A DNA stretch of 64,000 bases from Goleter apudmare HA4340-LM2. Its GTDB lineage: Bacteria > Cyanobacteriota > Cyanobacteriia > Cyanobacteriales > Nostocaceae. The notes beneath the pieces are model-generated. The model was not told where the DNA came from. It worked only from the letters and a program-made list of their open reading frames with translations, and did not search any database. Where the stretch lies: positions 124,001 through 188,000 of the forward strand of contig JAHHHF010000064.1 in NCBI GenBank assembly GCA_019359495.1, written 5' to 3'. Of the stretch, positions 9,281-18,506 are shown piece by piece (position 1 is the first letter of the stretch; every line of letters starts with the position of its first letter). The translations under genes and the position numbers were made by a program.

Positions 9281-9811
9281 TTATTCTATGTCAACAGCAA
9301 TACCTATTGCCCTCAGTAATATTACTTGCTGTTCTAACATCCTCATCAAACTTTCTTCATCAGGATGATCCCAACCCAAAAGGTGTAGTAAGCCATGAGC
9401 CGCTAACCAAGCTAGTTCAGTTGTCAAACTATGTTCCTGCTGTTGCGCTTGACGTTGTGCTGTATCTACGGAAATCACGATATCACCGAGATACAAAGGC
9501 ACATTAGTCATCATTTCTTCATTTTGAGGTAAGTCTACTTCCAAAGCCGCAAAAGACAACACATCTGTCGGCTTATCTTGCTGACGAAACTGAGCATTCA
9601 AAGTTTGAATTTCCGCATCGTTTGTCAAACGTAACCCAATTTCGTAGCCTGACGCTGTTGGCAGATCAGACTCTAGTATTTCCACCCAACCATGAAACCA
9701 GCTTTCCCATGTTTCAGTAGCAAGAGGTGCAAGAGATTCCCCAAAATTTACGGCAGTTTCTGGGGAAGACTCATCAAAACAATTCTGCACATCTAGTTCA
9801 ACTTGCACCAA
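9281..9811 (-). CDS. ybeY: endoribonuclease YbeY
   Basis: About 176 residues. The zinc-binding signature HGLLHLLGWDH (H-x3-H-x5-H type) sits near the C-terminus. The family stretch DKPTDVLSFAALE is also present. YbeY acts in 16S rRNA 3'-end maturation and 70S quality control in the cytosol. The start is TTG at 9811 or GTG at 9808; an AGGAG about 9 bases upstream slightly favours TTG. The N-terminal 40 residues are acidic and variable. Same strand as the dgkA-type gene and downstream of the small DUF3285-like gene and prfB. Confidence 0.92.
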   Translation of the reverse strand: MVQVELDVQNCFDESSPETAVNFGESLAPLATETWESWFHGWVEILESDLPTASGYEIGLRLTNDAEIQTLNAQFRQQDKPTDVLSFAALEVDLPQNEEMMTNVPLYLGDIVISVDTAQRQAQQQEHSLTTELAWLAAHGLLHLLGWDHPDEESLMRMLEQQVILLRAIGIAVDIE

Positions 9812-9850
9812 CTACAGAGTCTCCTGGGCGTTTGGGGTTTTGGTTTTTTG

Positions 9851-10006
9851 TCAATGGGTGAGGTAAGCAAGACCGACAAACACGGCTAACAGACCTATAG
9901 TAGTTAACGCAAAATGTTTCAGAGAAGTTCCTCCCTTGCGTACCATGTTTCGCATGGCGAGTTTTACGTAGCTTGGTTGAGGTTCCTTAGCAGGAGAGTT
10001 GCTCAT
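9851..10006 (-). CDS. small single-span membrane protein (DUF3285-like)
   Basis: 51 residues from ATG 10006 (MSNSPAKEPQPSYVKLAMRN). A basic segment MRNMVRKGGTSLKHF precedes one hydrophobic span ALTTIGLLAVFVGLAYLTH at the very C-terminus. The pattern matches a conserved small cyanobacterial family that I recall as DUF3285; the name is from memory. It sits between prfB and ybeY on the same strand. Longer upstream frames run into AT-rich non-coding sequence and are not supported. Function unknown. Confidence 0.65.
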   Translation of the reverse strand: MSNSPAKEPQPSYVKLAMRNMVRKGGTSLKHFALTTIGLLAVFVGLAYLTH

Positions 10007-10158
10007 GATGATTTGATCACAAACTCTTTTATATATATAAATGTAACAGCTAATGTAGGACAAAATTGCCAATTTGCTCATTTGGGCATTGGGCATTAAC
10101 CCTTGACCCATGTAGAAACGTTGCACTGCAACGTCTCTACATGATGACAAATGACAAA

Positions 10159-11281
10159 TTAGTCCGAAGTACTATCCACTAGCTGATTTTCCTGGCGGAG
10201 GTAGGCTTGGATGAAGGTGTCTAAGTCGCCGTTCATGACATCGCCAATTGCAGTTGTCTCAATGTTGGTACGCAAATCTTTCACCATTTGGTATGGGTGA
10301 AATACATAGTTACGGATTTGGTTACCCCAAGAAGCTTCTACCATATCGCCCCGAATTTCGGCAATTTCTTGGGCACGTTGTTCTTGGGCAATAACTAACA
10401 ACTTCGCTTTGAGACGGGCAAGGGCTTTCTCTTTATTTTGTAGCTGGGAGCGTTCTTCTGTACAACGCACGGCCAGGCCTGTGGGTAGGTGAACCACTCG
10501 CACAGCTGTTTCTACTTTGTTGACGTTTTGCCCGCCTTTACCACCAGAACGAGTTGTAGTGATTTCCAAATCCTTTTCGGGAATTTCTAGTTGTACGGAA
10601 TTGTCGATTTGGGGCATCACTTCTACCCCAGCAAAACTGGTTTGACGCTTCCCGTTGGCATTAAAAGGTGAAATCCGCACTAGGCGATGTGTACCCATTT
10701 CCGAACGTAAGTAGCCGTAGGCATAACGTCCAGTAATTTCCAAGGTTGCTGACTTAATGCCTGCTTCGTCACCTTCAGACTCTTCCGCTAGAGTTACCTT
10801 GTAGCCGTGGGCTTCTGCCCAACGGGTGTACATCCGCATCAGCATAAATGCCCAGTCTTGAGCATCAGTGCCACCAGCACCAGCATTAATTGTCAATACT
10901 GCCCCTTTATCGTCATAAGTACCAGACAATAACTGCTGTAATTCCCACTGGTCGAGTTCATGATTCAACTTGGTGATGGTAGATTCTGCTTCTTGCAGTA
11001 ATCCCTCGTCGGTTTCTAACTCCAACAATTCCACAACTGCCTTGGTATCTTCCAGGTTGACGTGCCACTGATGATACTGTTCTAGGTGGGCTTTGAGGTC
11101 GTTGAGTTCTTGCAGCGTTTGTTGGGCTTGGGTTTGGTCATCCCAAAATTCTGGTTGGGCTGAGATTTGTTCGAGGTCTTGAATTTTGGCTTTTAGTGCA
11201 GGTACGTCAAAGATAGTCCTGGGTTTTACCCAGGCGACTAGACAACGTTTCAATTTCGCGTTTGATTTCTAGGACATCCAT
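10159..11281 (-). CDS. prfB: peptide chain release factor 2, with programmed +1 frameshift
   Basis: ATG at 11281 opens 24 codons ([20 protein letters not shown]...) ending at an in-frame TGA (11209-11207). The slip site reads TAT CTT TGA C, with AGGA just upstream, the classic prfB recoding signal. A +1 shift on CTT enters the long frame ([14 protein letters not shown]...) and gives about 373 residues. GGQ in [14 protein letters not shown] and SPF in [12 protein letters not shown] are intact, so this is RF2, reading UGA and UAA. When RF2 is scarce the UGA is read slowly and frameshifting restores synthesis. A simple gene call starting at 11253 would miss the true N-terminus. Confidence 0.95.
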
Positions 11282-11353
11282 AGTGGTTGCTCAAGTTGGA
11301 GCGCTTTAATGAGATTTTGGCAGATTACTTTTGATGTATTTCTGATTTTAGCT

Positions 11354-11656
11354 CTAGTTGGGCAAATTCTTGGCCGTCACTTGTAAATAAGCTTTGATCA
11401 ATGAATCAATTTTGCCATGCAAAACCTCTGCTACTGCCGTTGTTTCTACTTGGGTACGCAGATCATTGACTTTTGTGTATGGGTGCAGAATATATTCACG
11501 GATGAGGTTGTGGGATAAAGATTTTATTTTTCGGGGTTGAATGGCAAAGATTATTTTGACACGTTGAACTATTCTAATTTCATCAGAAAACCGTGGTTGA
11601 TTATCAGCAACTACGGTTGAAAATTTATAGGAAATGCATTTATTTTTCGTCAACAT
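11354..11656 (-). pseudogene. remnant of a second RF2-like gene (C-terminal end only)
   Basis: The last 55 or so residues of this frame (SHNLIREYILHPYTKVNDLRT, then VETTAVAEVLHGKIDSLIKAYL) align with the RF2 C-terminus of the adjacent prfB ([19 protein letters not shown]..). The part before it does not resemble a release factor, and GGQ and SPF are missing. It is therefore a decayed or partial duplicate, lying just upstream of prfB in the same orientation. It could alternatively be a small expressed RF-like peptide, but there is no evidence for that. Confidence 0.65.
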
Positions 11657-11843
11657 GAAATCCGTGTATTTGAAAACTATGTGCTTGAGCTAAAGCCGCA
11701 GTAAGGTTCCCAACTTTAATGTTAGATTTTAATTGCGATCGCCGAGTTATGCAATTCCGTCGCCCTGAAAATTAACCCATCCGTTTTTTAGCAGATACAG
11801 TGGTATTGTAGATGATGCACAACTGGCGAATAAGAGGGTGGCT

Positions 11844-13529
11844 ATGCCAGATGTTCATTTTGATCAATATTACCGCTACGAAGACTTGACGCGCATTCTC
11901 CATGCCTATGCCGAGGAATTTCCCTACTTGATATGCATCACCAGCATCGGCAAGAGTTATGAAGGACGCGACATCTGGTTATTAACAGTTACCAACTCCG
12001 CCACAGGATTAGCTGAAGAAAAACCTGCCCTTTGGGTTGATGCTAACATTCACGCCACAGAATTAGCACCATCGAGTGTTTGTCTGTACCTCTTACAAAC
12101 ATTAGTCACCGCCTACGGCACTCACCCAGAAATTACCCGTTGTTTAGACACGCGCACATTTTACATTTGTCCCCGTGTCAACCCTGATGGTGCTGAGTTG
12201 GCGTTGGCAGACAAACCAAAATTTCTGCGTTCCTCTACCCGTCCCTACCCTAATCATCGAGAAGATAATGAAGGGTTAGTCATGGAAGATATCGACGGCG
12301 ATGGCCGGGTTTTATTGATGCGAATCCCTGATGCTAACGGTGCTTGGAAAATTTGCCCCATAGAACCACGCCTGTTAGTGCGTCGAGAACCAACAGAAAC
12401 AGGAGGTCAATATTACCGCCTGTTACCAGAAGGACGGATAGAAAATTATGATGGCGTACAAATTCACGTCCAACCACCCCAAGAAGGATTAGACCTGAAC
12501 CGCAACTTTCCTGCTATGTGGCGACAAGAACATCAGCAGCCAGGGGCTGGCCCCTATCCCACATCTGAGACAGAAGTTAGAGCCACTGTAGAATTTATTA
12601 CTAGCCATACTAATATTACGGGAGCGATCGCTTTTCATACTAATGGCGGTGTCCTCATCCGCCCCTACAGTTACCACAGCGATGAAGAATTCCCTGTTAA
12701 TGATCTTTGCACATACCAAAAAATTGGTGCAAAAGGCACTGAATTAACTGAATATCCTGCTATCTCTGCCTTTCATGACTTCCGTTATCACCCTAAAGAT
12801 TTCGTCACGGGAACCTTAGATGACTGGGCTTATGATTATCAAGGACTATTTTCCTGGACAGTAGAAGTTTGGAGTCCCCAAACTCAAGCAGGAATTACCA
12901 ACTATAAACACGTGGAATGGTATCAGGAACACCCCTTAGAAGACGACCTGAAACTGCTGAATTGGAACGACGCACAACTCGCAGGTAAGGGTTATGTAGA
13001 TTGGTATCCCTTCAACCATCCCCAACTTGGACAAATTGAACTCGGCGGTTGGAACACCATATATTCTTGGACAAATCCACCAGGAGAGTTTCTCGAAAAA
13101 GAAATTGCCCGTTTCCCTGAATGGTTAGTTTGGCATCTCTTAATTTCTCCCCGCTTAGAAATTTACGCAGCCAGTGTTCATAGTTTGGGTGATAGCTTTT
13201 ATCAGGTGCAGTTAGTTATTCAAAATACAGGCTGGCTACCTACTTATGTCACGCAAAAAGCCTTAGATAAAAAATTGGTGCGAGGCTGTATATGTGAAAT
13301 TGAGTTACCTGCTGGTGCTACTTTGGCAACTGGAACAGCCCGTGTAGAGTTGAGTCAATTAGAAGGACGTGCCTATAAACCCTCATCTCCCAGTAGGCGA
13401 CAAAGCGACCCTACCAACGACCGGGCAAAAGTAGAATGGGTGGTACATGCGCCCCTTGGTAGTCAAGTTAAACTGTCAGCCCGCCATCAACGCGCAGGGG
13501 TAGTTCGTACCGAGTTGGTATTGGGGTAA
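11844..13529 (+). CDS. M14-family zinc carboxypeptidase
   Basis: 561 residues from ATG 11844, preceded by GAGGG at 5-base spacing; a GTG two codons upstream is possible. Zinc ligands and active site are visible: H-x-x-E in DANIHATELAPS, Arg in GLDLNRNFP, second zinc His in IAFHTNGGVLIRPYSYH, catalytic Glu in FSWTVEVWSPQ. The carboxypeptidase domain covers roughly residues 1-385. The C-terminal 170 residues are beta-rich, with an immunoglobulin-like look (VQLVIQNTGWLPTYVT). No signal peptide, so it probably acts in the cytosol. Family enzymes remove C-terminal residues from peptides or act on peptidoglycan peptides. Confidence 0.85.
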   Translation: MPDVHFDQYYRYEDLTRILHAYAEEFPYLICITSIGKSYEGRDIWLLTVTNSATGLAEEKPALWVDANIHATELAPSSVCLYLLQTLVTAYGTHPEITRCLDTRTFYICPRVNPDGAELALADKPKFLRSSTRPYPNHREDNEGLVMEDIDGDGRVLLMRIPDANGAWKICPIEPRLLVRREPTETGGQYYRLLPEGRIENYDGVQIHVQPPQEGLDLNRNFPAMWRQEHQQPGAGPYPTSETEVRATVEFITSHTNITGAIAFHTNGGVLIRPYSYHSDEEFPVNDLCTYQKIGAKGTELTEYPAISAFHDFRYHPKDFVTGTLDDWAYDYQGLFSWTVEVWSPQTQAGITNYKHVEWYQEHPLEDDLKLLNWNDAQLAGKGYVDWYPFNHPQLGQIELGGWNTIYSWTNPPGEFLEKEIARFPEWLVWHLLISPRLEIYAASVHSLGDSFYQVQLVIQNTGWLPTYVTQKALDKKLVRGCICEIELPAGATLATGTARVELSQLEGRAYKPSSPSRRQSDPTNDRAKVEWVVHAPLGSQVKLSARHQRAGVVRTELVLG

Positions 13530-13622
13530 TTCGTAGTTGGTCAAGGGTCATGAGTTATTTCTCCCAATGCCCCATGACGCCAGTCGCCACTCTCCGAGAA
13601 GCCGCCCACGGCGCTGGCTCCT

Positions 13623-14501
13623 CTATGCCCAAAACAAACACTTTCTTTGTTGTTCTGAAAGATTTTTGGACAGCGATAATAAATCATCCTTGGGTAAAGA
13701 TGATGTGTGATGAGACGATTGTTGTCTTGTGGAAGTGTAATCAAAAAAAAGCGCAAATCTATCTGAAGCTACAGGTAACTTTCCTCGGTGAAAGATACTA
13801 CCAGTAGCAGCTAAGACTACCGTGCCAGCAGCACCCAAGCAAGATTGATACTGCGAAGGAGAAACGACTTCTTGCATTGTTTTGTCTTGGATATAGCCAT
13901 GACGATATTTCAGTGAATGAGCCAACTTTGCAGTCCAAGACTGTGGAATATATTGAAAAGGGCCACTGTCTTCGTTTACGTCATGCAAATAAACGATAAC
14001 TTTTAGTACCTTTTTATCTTCTTTATCTATATGCCACAGCCTTGATTTTTGCTCAACTTGATTAGCGATATCTCTCCGAAAATATGCCCCGTGATAGGCT
14101 ACTGGTAATTCAACATAAGTTTCTACTATGTTGATTAAACGTGATTCTATTCCCCATAAGAAAATCTCAGGATATACCATTATTTCTTGTGAACTAGCAT
14201 GAACAACAAATTCATGTTTATTACCTGTAATACTTGGTGGGATTTTAGGCATCAGGTCTTTTGCTGCTTGGAACGTCTGATGGCTAGAAGGAATTCCCAA
14301 GGCTGTTAAAGAAGTAATCACAACTCCTTCACTTCTGATTGTCTCAACTAAGTTCATATCAGCACTCGAAAGCACAGGCAAATTAGCAACATGTTGTCTC
14401 ACTGCTGTCTGATACTCAAGTTCAGCATGATGTTGCCAAAATGGCATATCATAAATCTTTCTAAGAAACTTATTCTGTACCTTTTGAATAAGGGTACTCA
14501 T
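13623..14501 (-). CDS. phytanoyl-CoA dioxygenase-like Fe(II)/2-oxoglutarate oxygenase
   Basis: 292 residues. WHIDKEDKKVLKVIVYLHDVNEDSGPFQYIPQS contains the HxD of the iron triad and the PhyH-family strand pattern. The distal His is probably in SIFHRGKLP, and a following Arg (ASDRFALFF) could bind 2-oxoglutarate. No signal peptide. Members hydroxylate or halogenate small molecules; the substrate here is unknown. It converges with the carboxypeptidase and has no operon partner. Shorter frames overlapping its 3' end are shadows. Confidence 0.75.
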   Translation of the reverse strand: MSTLIQKVQNKFLRKIYDMPFWQHHAELEYQTAVRQHVANLPVLSSADMNLVETIRSEGVVITSLTALGIPSSHQTFQAAKDLMPKIPPSITGNKHEFVVHASSQEIMVYPEIFLWGIESRLINIVETYVELPVAYHGAYFRRDIANQVEQKSRLWHIDKEDKKVLKVIVYLHDVNEDSGPFQYIPQSWTAKLAHSLKYRHGYIQDKTMQEVVSPSQYQSCLGAAGTVVLAATGSIFHRGKLPVASDRFALFFDYTSTRQQSSHHTSSLPKDDLLSLSKNLSEQQRKCLFWA

Positions 14502-15469
14502 CTTTTGTCTAGTCTACCTAATATCGGGATTGCGTACTTGATTGTAAGTACAGTTATCTTGAATGTCCAAGTATTGAGATAGCTTTTGCAGAAACTTTAT
14601 GATTACTTTATAGATAGTTTGTGAAGCGGGATCGCTATCTATGTAGATGAAAGAGCCAGCTTGAACGAGATATGTGACGAACAGCTATTCAGCAAATAGG
14701 CAGTTATAAGAATGGCGATCGCCTAAATTGATTGATTATTTCATATAGCAATCCTAAATGATTTGTAAAATCTTACATGTAGGGTTGTTGACTATTAACC
14801 GTTGACAGTCAACAGCCAAAACCGATATTTTTCACAACTGAAATAGGATTGCCATAGCTAATCACTTATCCCTAAATAGGTAATTTATATCGAAAATATG
14901 GTTAATTATTGATAGCAATTCCTAATCTGCTGAAGCACTGACCAAATCGCTAATAAAATTGAGCAAACCTCAGCGTATCTCCGCGTTTAATATAAATTAG
15001 TCTTTTCTTATTGCATAAAATTACTAACAATAGGATTTTGGAAAAAACTCAGTCCACTGATTTTGATCAACACATCGCAGCTAATCAATTACAAATTTTT
15101 TAAATTTACTGACTCGATCTCGTCTATAAATGGGTGATTTACCACGGTAGACAACTATCTAAAGAGTGAAAACTTTTTCTGCAAGTCTAGCCGTTAGCTA
15201 GTTGTTGAATGGCAACAAGAGGCTAAAAATAAAGTTGTAAGAGAATTACACATTTAACTCTATTTATACTATACTCATGCTGCGGAATCAGAGTACATTT
15301 AGCCTTGCTCAAAATTATGAGACGGCTGCTCAATAGCAAATTTAAGGGAGAGGTCACACTAACAATCTATCCTGTAAGGATTTGTGACTACTTGCCTTTA
15401 CGACAGTATTTACCAAAAATCAATCAACAAATCTGAGAGATAGTTTTAAATTTTCAGGAGGACATTTTC
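14502..15469. other. 968-base intergenic region
   Basis: No gene recognised on either strand. Contains MITE family C copy 14744-14857. The segment 15150-15450 probably carries a long 5' leader or promoter for the SLH protein, whose ATG at 15470 is preceded by a strong AGGAGG (15457-15462). An unrecognised small RNA could sit here. Confidence 0.6.
14744..14857. repeat. MITE family C, 114-bp copy
   Basis: The left end ATAGCAATCCTAAATGATTT is mirrored at the right by ACTGAAATAGGATTGCCATAG. A second inverted pair inside (TTGACTATTAACCGTTGACAG) adds secondary structure. Non-coding. Confidence 0.65.
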
Positions 15470-17119
15470 ATGTGTAGTTTCTTTCGTCGTTCATCAGTCA
15501 GAGGTACTTTGTTAGGGCTAGGGATTGCAGCCACTACAGTAACTCCCATATTCATTATTGCCCCAGCTTTATCTCAAGATACAGTGCCATCTCCGGCTGC
15601 TACCAGCAATTTATCTGATATCAGTGCAGATTATTGGGCAAGTCCATTCATTCAAACCCTAGCTGCCAGAAATGTAATCACAGGCTTTCCTGATGGTACT
15701 TATAGGCCAAATCAACCTGTAACTCGTGCTGAATTTGCCGTACTAATTCAAAAAGCTTTTAACCAAAGTCCAGTTAGACAGTTGAGTGCAGGTGGCTTTA
15801 GTGATGTGCCTGCAAACTACTGGGCGGCCGCTGCCATTCGAGCAGCCTATGAAGCTGGATTTCTCTCAGGCTATCCGGGGAATGTGTTTCGTCCCAATCA
15901 GCAAATCCCCAAGGTAGAAGCGCTGGTGGCTTTAACCAGTGGCTTGCGTTTAGCGACTAGCGATAGTGCATCTAATATTCTCAATACTTACTACACAGAT
16001 GCTACCGCAATTCCTAGCTATGCCGTGAATAACGTCGCAGCTGCAACACAAGCAAATATTGTTGTCAACTATCCCAATGTCCAACAACTGAACCCCCTAA
16101 CGCCGCTAACCCGTGCTGAAGCCGCAGCAATTTTGTATCAAGCTTTAGTGAGACAGGGACAGTTGCAACCCTTGGCTAGCAATGTTGCCGCCAGTAACTA
16201 TATTGTGGGTAGAACTCCTGGCACTACTCCCACTGGCACAGATATCGTTTCTTTAGCTGCATCTAGTACTTCTTTCACCACCCTGACTTCTTTGTTAAAA
16301 GCAGCAGGTTTGACTGAGACTTTACAACAATCGGGGCCTTTTACAGTTTTTGCGCCTACTGACCAAGCATTTGCGGCTTTACCACCTGGGACGCTACAGC
16401 AGTTACAACTGCCAGAAAACCGGGAAACATTGATTAAGATTTTGCGATACCATGTGCTTCCTGGACAAGTAACTGCCAATCAACTGACAACTGGGCAAGT
16501 ACAGACCCTAGAAGACGCACCTATAAATGTTAAGGTTGACCAAGCTGCCAACCAAATTGTCATCAATGATGCCAGAGTCATCCAAGCAAATGTCCAAGCC
16601 AGCAATGGAGTCATCCATGCAATTAACGAAGTCCTGATACCACCCACCCTCACTGGTCAACAGCCACCGACAGAAACTCCTACTACTGATGTTTCACCAG
16701 GTAGAACTACCCTTGGCGGCCCTAGCTATATTGGGGTTGGTGGTAACATCGGTTTAACTGGTACGAATGCCCTGAGTGTAGGTAACTTTACGGTGATTAG
16801 TAAAATTGGATTGACACGTAATATTTCATTGCGTCCGTCGGCAATTTTTGGGGACAATACACTAGTTTTGATACCAGTAACTTTAGATTTTGCTCCACAA
16901 ACAACTGCCCAAGCAGCTGGACGTACCTTCTCCATTGCTCCTTTTATAGGTGCTGGTGTGGCAATTGACACTACCAGAGACACAGATCTAGCCTTTCTGT
17001 TAAGTGGTGGTGTGGATGTTCCGTTAGGTTCTCGATTTACAGCCACAGGTGCTGTGAATGCAGCATTTTTTAATGACACTAGTGTTGGTCTAACCTTAGG
17101 CATTGGCTATAATTTCTAA
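15470..17119 (+). CDS. SLH-fasciclin-outer membrane barrel protein
   Basis: 549 residues; strong AGGAGG upstream fixes the start. Signal peptide over residues 1-36 (ends PALSQ). SLH repeats at about 44-90 (ISADYWASPFIQ..RPNQPVTRAEF) and 104-150, with a weaker third at 170-225. A fasciclin/FAS1 domain lies at about 247-388 (FTVFAPTDQAFAALP; LRYHVLPG; VIHAINEVLIPP). The last 130 residues look like a short beta-barrel ending in Phe (LTLGIGYNF). SLH domains in cyanobacteria bind peptidoglycan-linked polymer, and FAS1 mediates adhesion. So the protein likely ties the outer membrane to the wall. The combination in one chain is notable. Confidence 0.82.
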   Translation: MCSFFRRSSVRGTLLGLGIAATTVTPIFIIAPALSQDTVPSPAATSNLSDISADYWASPFIQTLAARNVITGFPDGTYRPNQPVTRAEFAVLIQKAFNQSPVRQLSAGGFSDVPANYWAAAAIRAAYEAGFLSGYPGNVFRPNQQIPKVEALVALTSGLRLATSDSASNILNTYYTDATAIPSYAVNNVAAATQANIVVNYPNVQQLNPLTPLTRAEAAAILYQALVRQGQLQPLASNVAASNYIVGRTPGTTPTGTDIVSLAASSTSFTTLTSLLKAAGLTETLQQSGPFTVFAPTDQAFAALPPGTLQQLQLPENRETLIKILRYHVLPGQVTANQLTTGQVQTLEDAPINVKVDQAANQIVINDARVIQANVQASNGVIHAINEVLIPPTLTGQQPPTETPTTDVSPGRTTLGGPSYIGVGGNIGLTGTNALSVGNFTVISKIGLTRNISLRPSAIFGDNTLVLIPVTLDFAPQTTAQAAGRTFSIAPFIGAGVAIDTTRDTDLAFLLSGGVDVPLGSRFTATGAVNAAFFNDTSVGLTLGIGYNF

Positions 17120-17138
17120 ATTTTCTAGCTTAGTTATC

Positions 17139-17170
17139 AAGGGTAATGGACAGTTAAATCCATTACCCTT
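17139..17170 (+). terminator. hairpin after SLH-fasciclin gene
   Basis: AAGGGTAATGGA (17139-17150), 8-base loop, TCCATTACCCTT (17159-17170): a perfect 12-bp stem 19 bases past the stop. The T-run is short. Confidence 0.7.
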
Positions 17171-17268
17171 GCTACTCTGTGAGCAACATAGCTATTGATG
17201 GGGGGTAAGGTCAATATTACGGTATTTAATCCCAGGTGAAATGAGTGAGCGGTTTACATAACAAGGTA

Positions 17269-17934
17269 CTAACGCCGTTTGAGGGCTAAGGTTAAGCCGT
17301 CGCCAATCGGAACTAGGGAAAGTGTGATTCTTTCGTCTTGGTGTAATTTGGCGTTGAGTGTGCGGATGGCTTGGGTACTTGCATCTTGAATTTGAGGGTC
17401 AGCAACTTGTCCAGACCACAAGACATTATCAATGGCAATTAAGCCCCCTGGACGCACCAATTGTAAGGCTCGCTCATAATAGCCGTCATAATTTCCTTTA
17501 TCAGCATCAATAAAAGCAAAATCAAACGTCTCAGCTTGTCCATCTGCTAAAAGCTGATCTAAAGTTTTTATACCTGGTGCTAACCGCAGGTCGATTTTAT
17601 CGGCTACCCCTGCTTGTTGCCAATACCTCCGAGCGATCGCAGTAAATTCTTCACTGACATCAGCTGCAATAATTTTACCGTCAGCAGGTAGTGCTAAGGC
17701 TACGACTAGCGAACTATAACCTGTAAACACCCCAACTTCTAGGGTTTTTTTCGCAGCCATCAGCTGCACCAGCAAAGCCATAAACTGTCCTTGTTCTGGT
17801 GAAATCTGCATTCCGCCTTGGGGAAGATTGGCAGTTTCTTGGCGCAGACGAGAGAGAATTTCTGGTTCCCGCACAGAAGTTGACAGGAGGTAGTTATAGA
17901 GTTGCTGATCTAAATTTATAGTTCGAGTTGACAT
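17269..17934 (-). CDS. class I SAM-dependent O-methyltransferase
   Basis: 221 residues from ATG 17934 (MSTRTINLDQQLYNYLL); an upstream Met at 17958 adds eight unsupported residues. SAM-binding motif I VGVFTGYSSLVVALALP, then AADVSEEF, FIDADKGNYDGYYE (metal-binding Asp) and IAIDNVLWSG. This is the caffeoyl-CoA/catechol O-methyltransferase family, usually divalent-metal dependent. The substrate is unknown but likely a catechol-type or small phenolic compound. It is divergent from the lipoprotein gene at 18002, with starts 68 bases apart. Confidence 0.88.
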   Translation of the reverse strand: MSTRTINLDQQLYNYLLSTSVREPEILSRLRQETANLPQGGMQISPEQGQFMALLVQLMAAKKTLEVGVFTGYSSLVVALALPADGKIIAADVSEEFTAIARRYWQQAGVADKIDLRLAPGIKTLDQLLADGQAETFDFAFIDADKGNYDGYYERALQLVRPGGLIAIDNVLWSGQVADPQIQDASTQAIRTLNAKLHQDERITLSLVPIGDGLTLALKRR

Positions 17935-18001
17935 GGTAAATGCGAGAATTGGAGTCATCTACGGCTATACTATCGCTGGAGAGTGGTATTTAGGAAATAA
18001 C

Positions 18002-18409
18002 ATGGCGCGGTTGGTGTTAACAGGGATTTTAGTGGTACTTTTGACAGCTTGTGGCACTATTGGACTACTACCGACTGATAAGTTAGTGCAAAAAGCGATC
18101 GCACTCCAGCTAGCACAAACCCAAAAGCAACTCAACCAAAAGCTGGATTTAGATTTTCAAGGCTTGGAAATCCAACACCTAGCAATTAAGCAAGAACAAC
18201 CCCTAACTGTGGAAAATTTACCAGCTTTCCGAGTCCGGGGAACCTATGATCTAGTTATTAAGTTACCAGAGCGACAGTTGAAGCAACTGCAACAGCAGTT
18301 TGAAGTTTATCTGCAAATTCAGCGAGAAGGCAAAAGCTGGCGATTGTTGCTTCCAGACAAGAGTAGCAAGGAAACTCAGCCAATTTGGCGTAGCTATCTT
18401 GTCTTGTAG
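18002..18409 (+). CDS. predicted lipoprotein, 135 residues
   Basis: Starts MARLVLTGILVVLLTACGTIG, a lipoprotein signal peptide with lipobox LTAC (Cys17). The mature part is hydrophilic with amphipathic Gln/Lys/Leu segments (QLAQTQKQLNQKLDL). No family recognised. A start at 17933 would place 23 extra residues before the signal and is unlikely. It could be anchored in the cytoplasmic or outer membrane. Confidence 0.65.
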   Translation: MARLVLTGILVVLLTACGTIGLLPTDKLVQKAIALQLAQTQKQLNQKLDLDFQGLEIQHLAIKQEQPLTVENLPAFRVRGTYDLVIKLPERQLKQLQQQFEVYLQIQREGKSWRLLLPDKSSKETQPIWRSYLVL

Positions 18410-18506
18410 TTGCTGTGTGCAAAAATCACAACTATCACATCTATTTCCGTATAACTGCCCAGGAAAGTCATGATCGGGGTAATGGTTTTATGGAAGATAC
18501 AGCAAG

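Noticed and set aside
16726-17103. 125-residue antisense frame in the SLH-fasciclin gene
   Set aside because: Shadow of a GC-biased sense gene without support.
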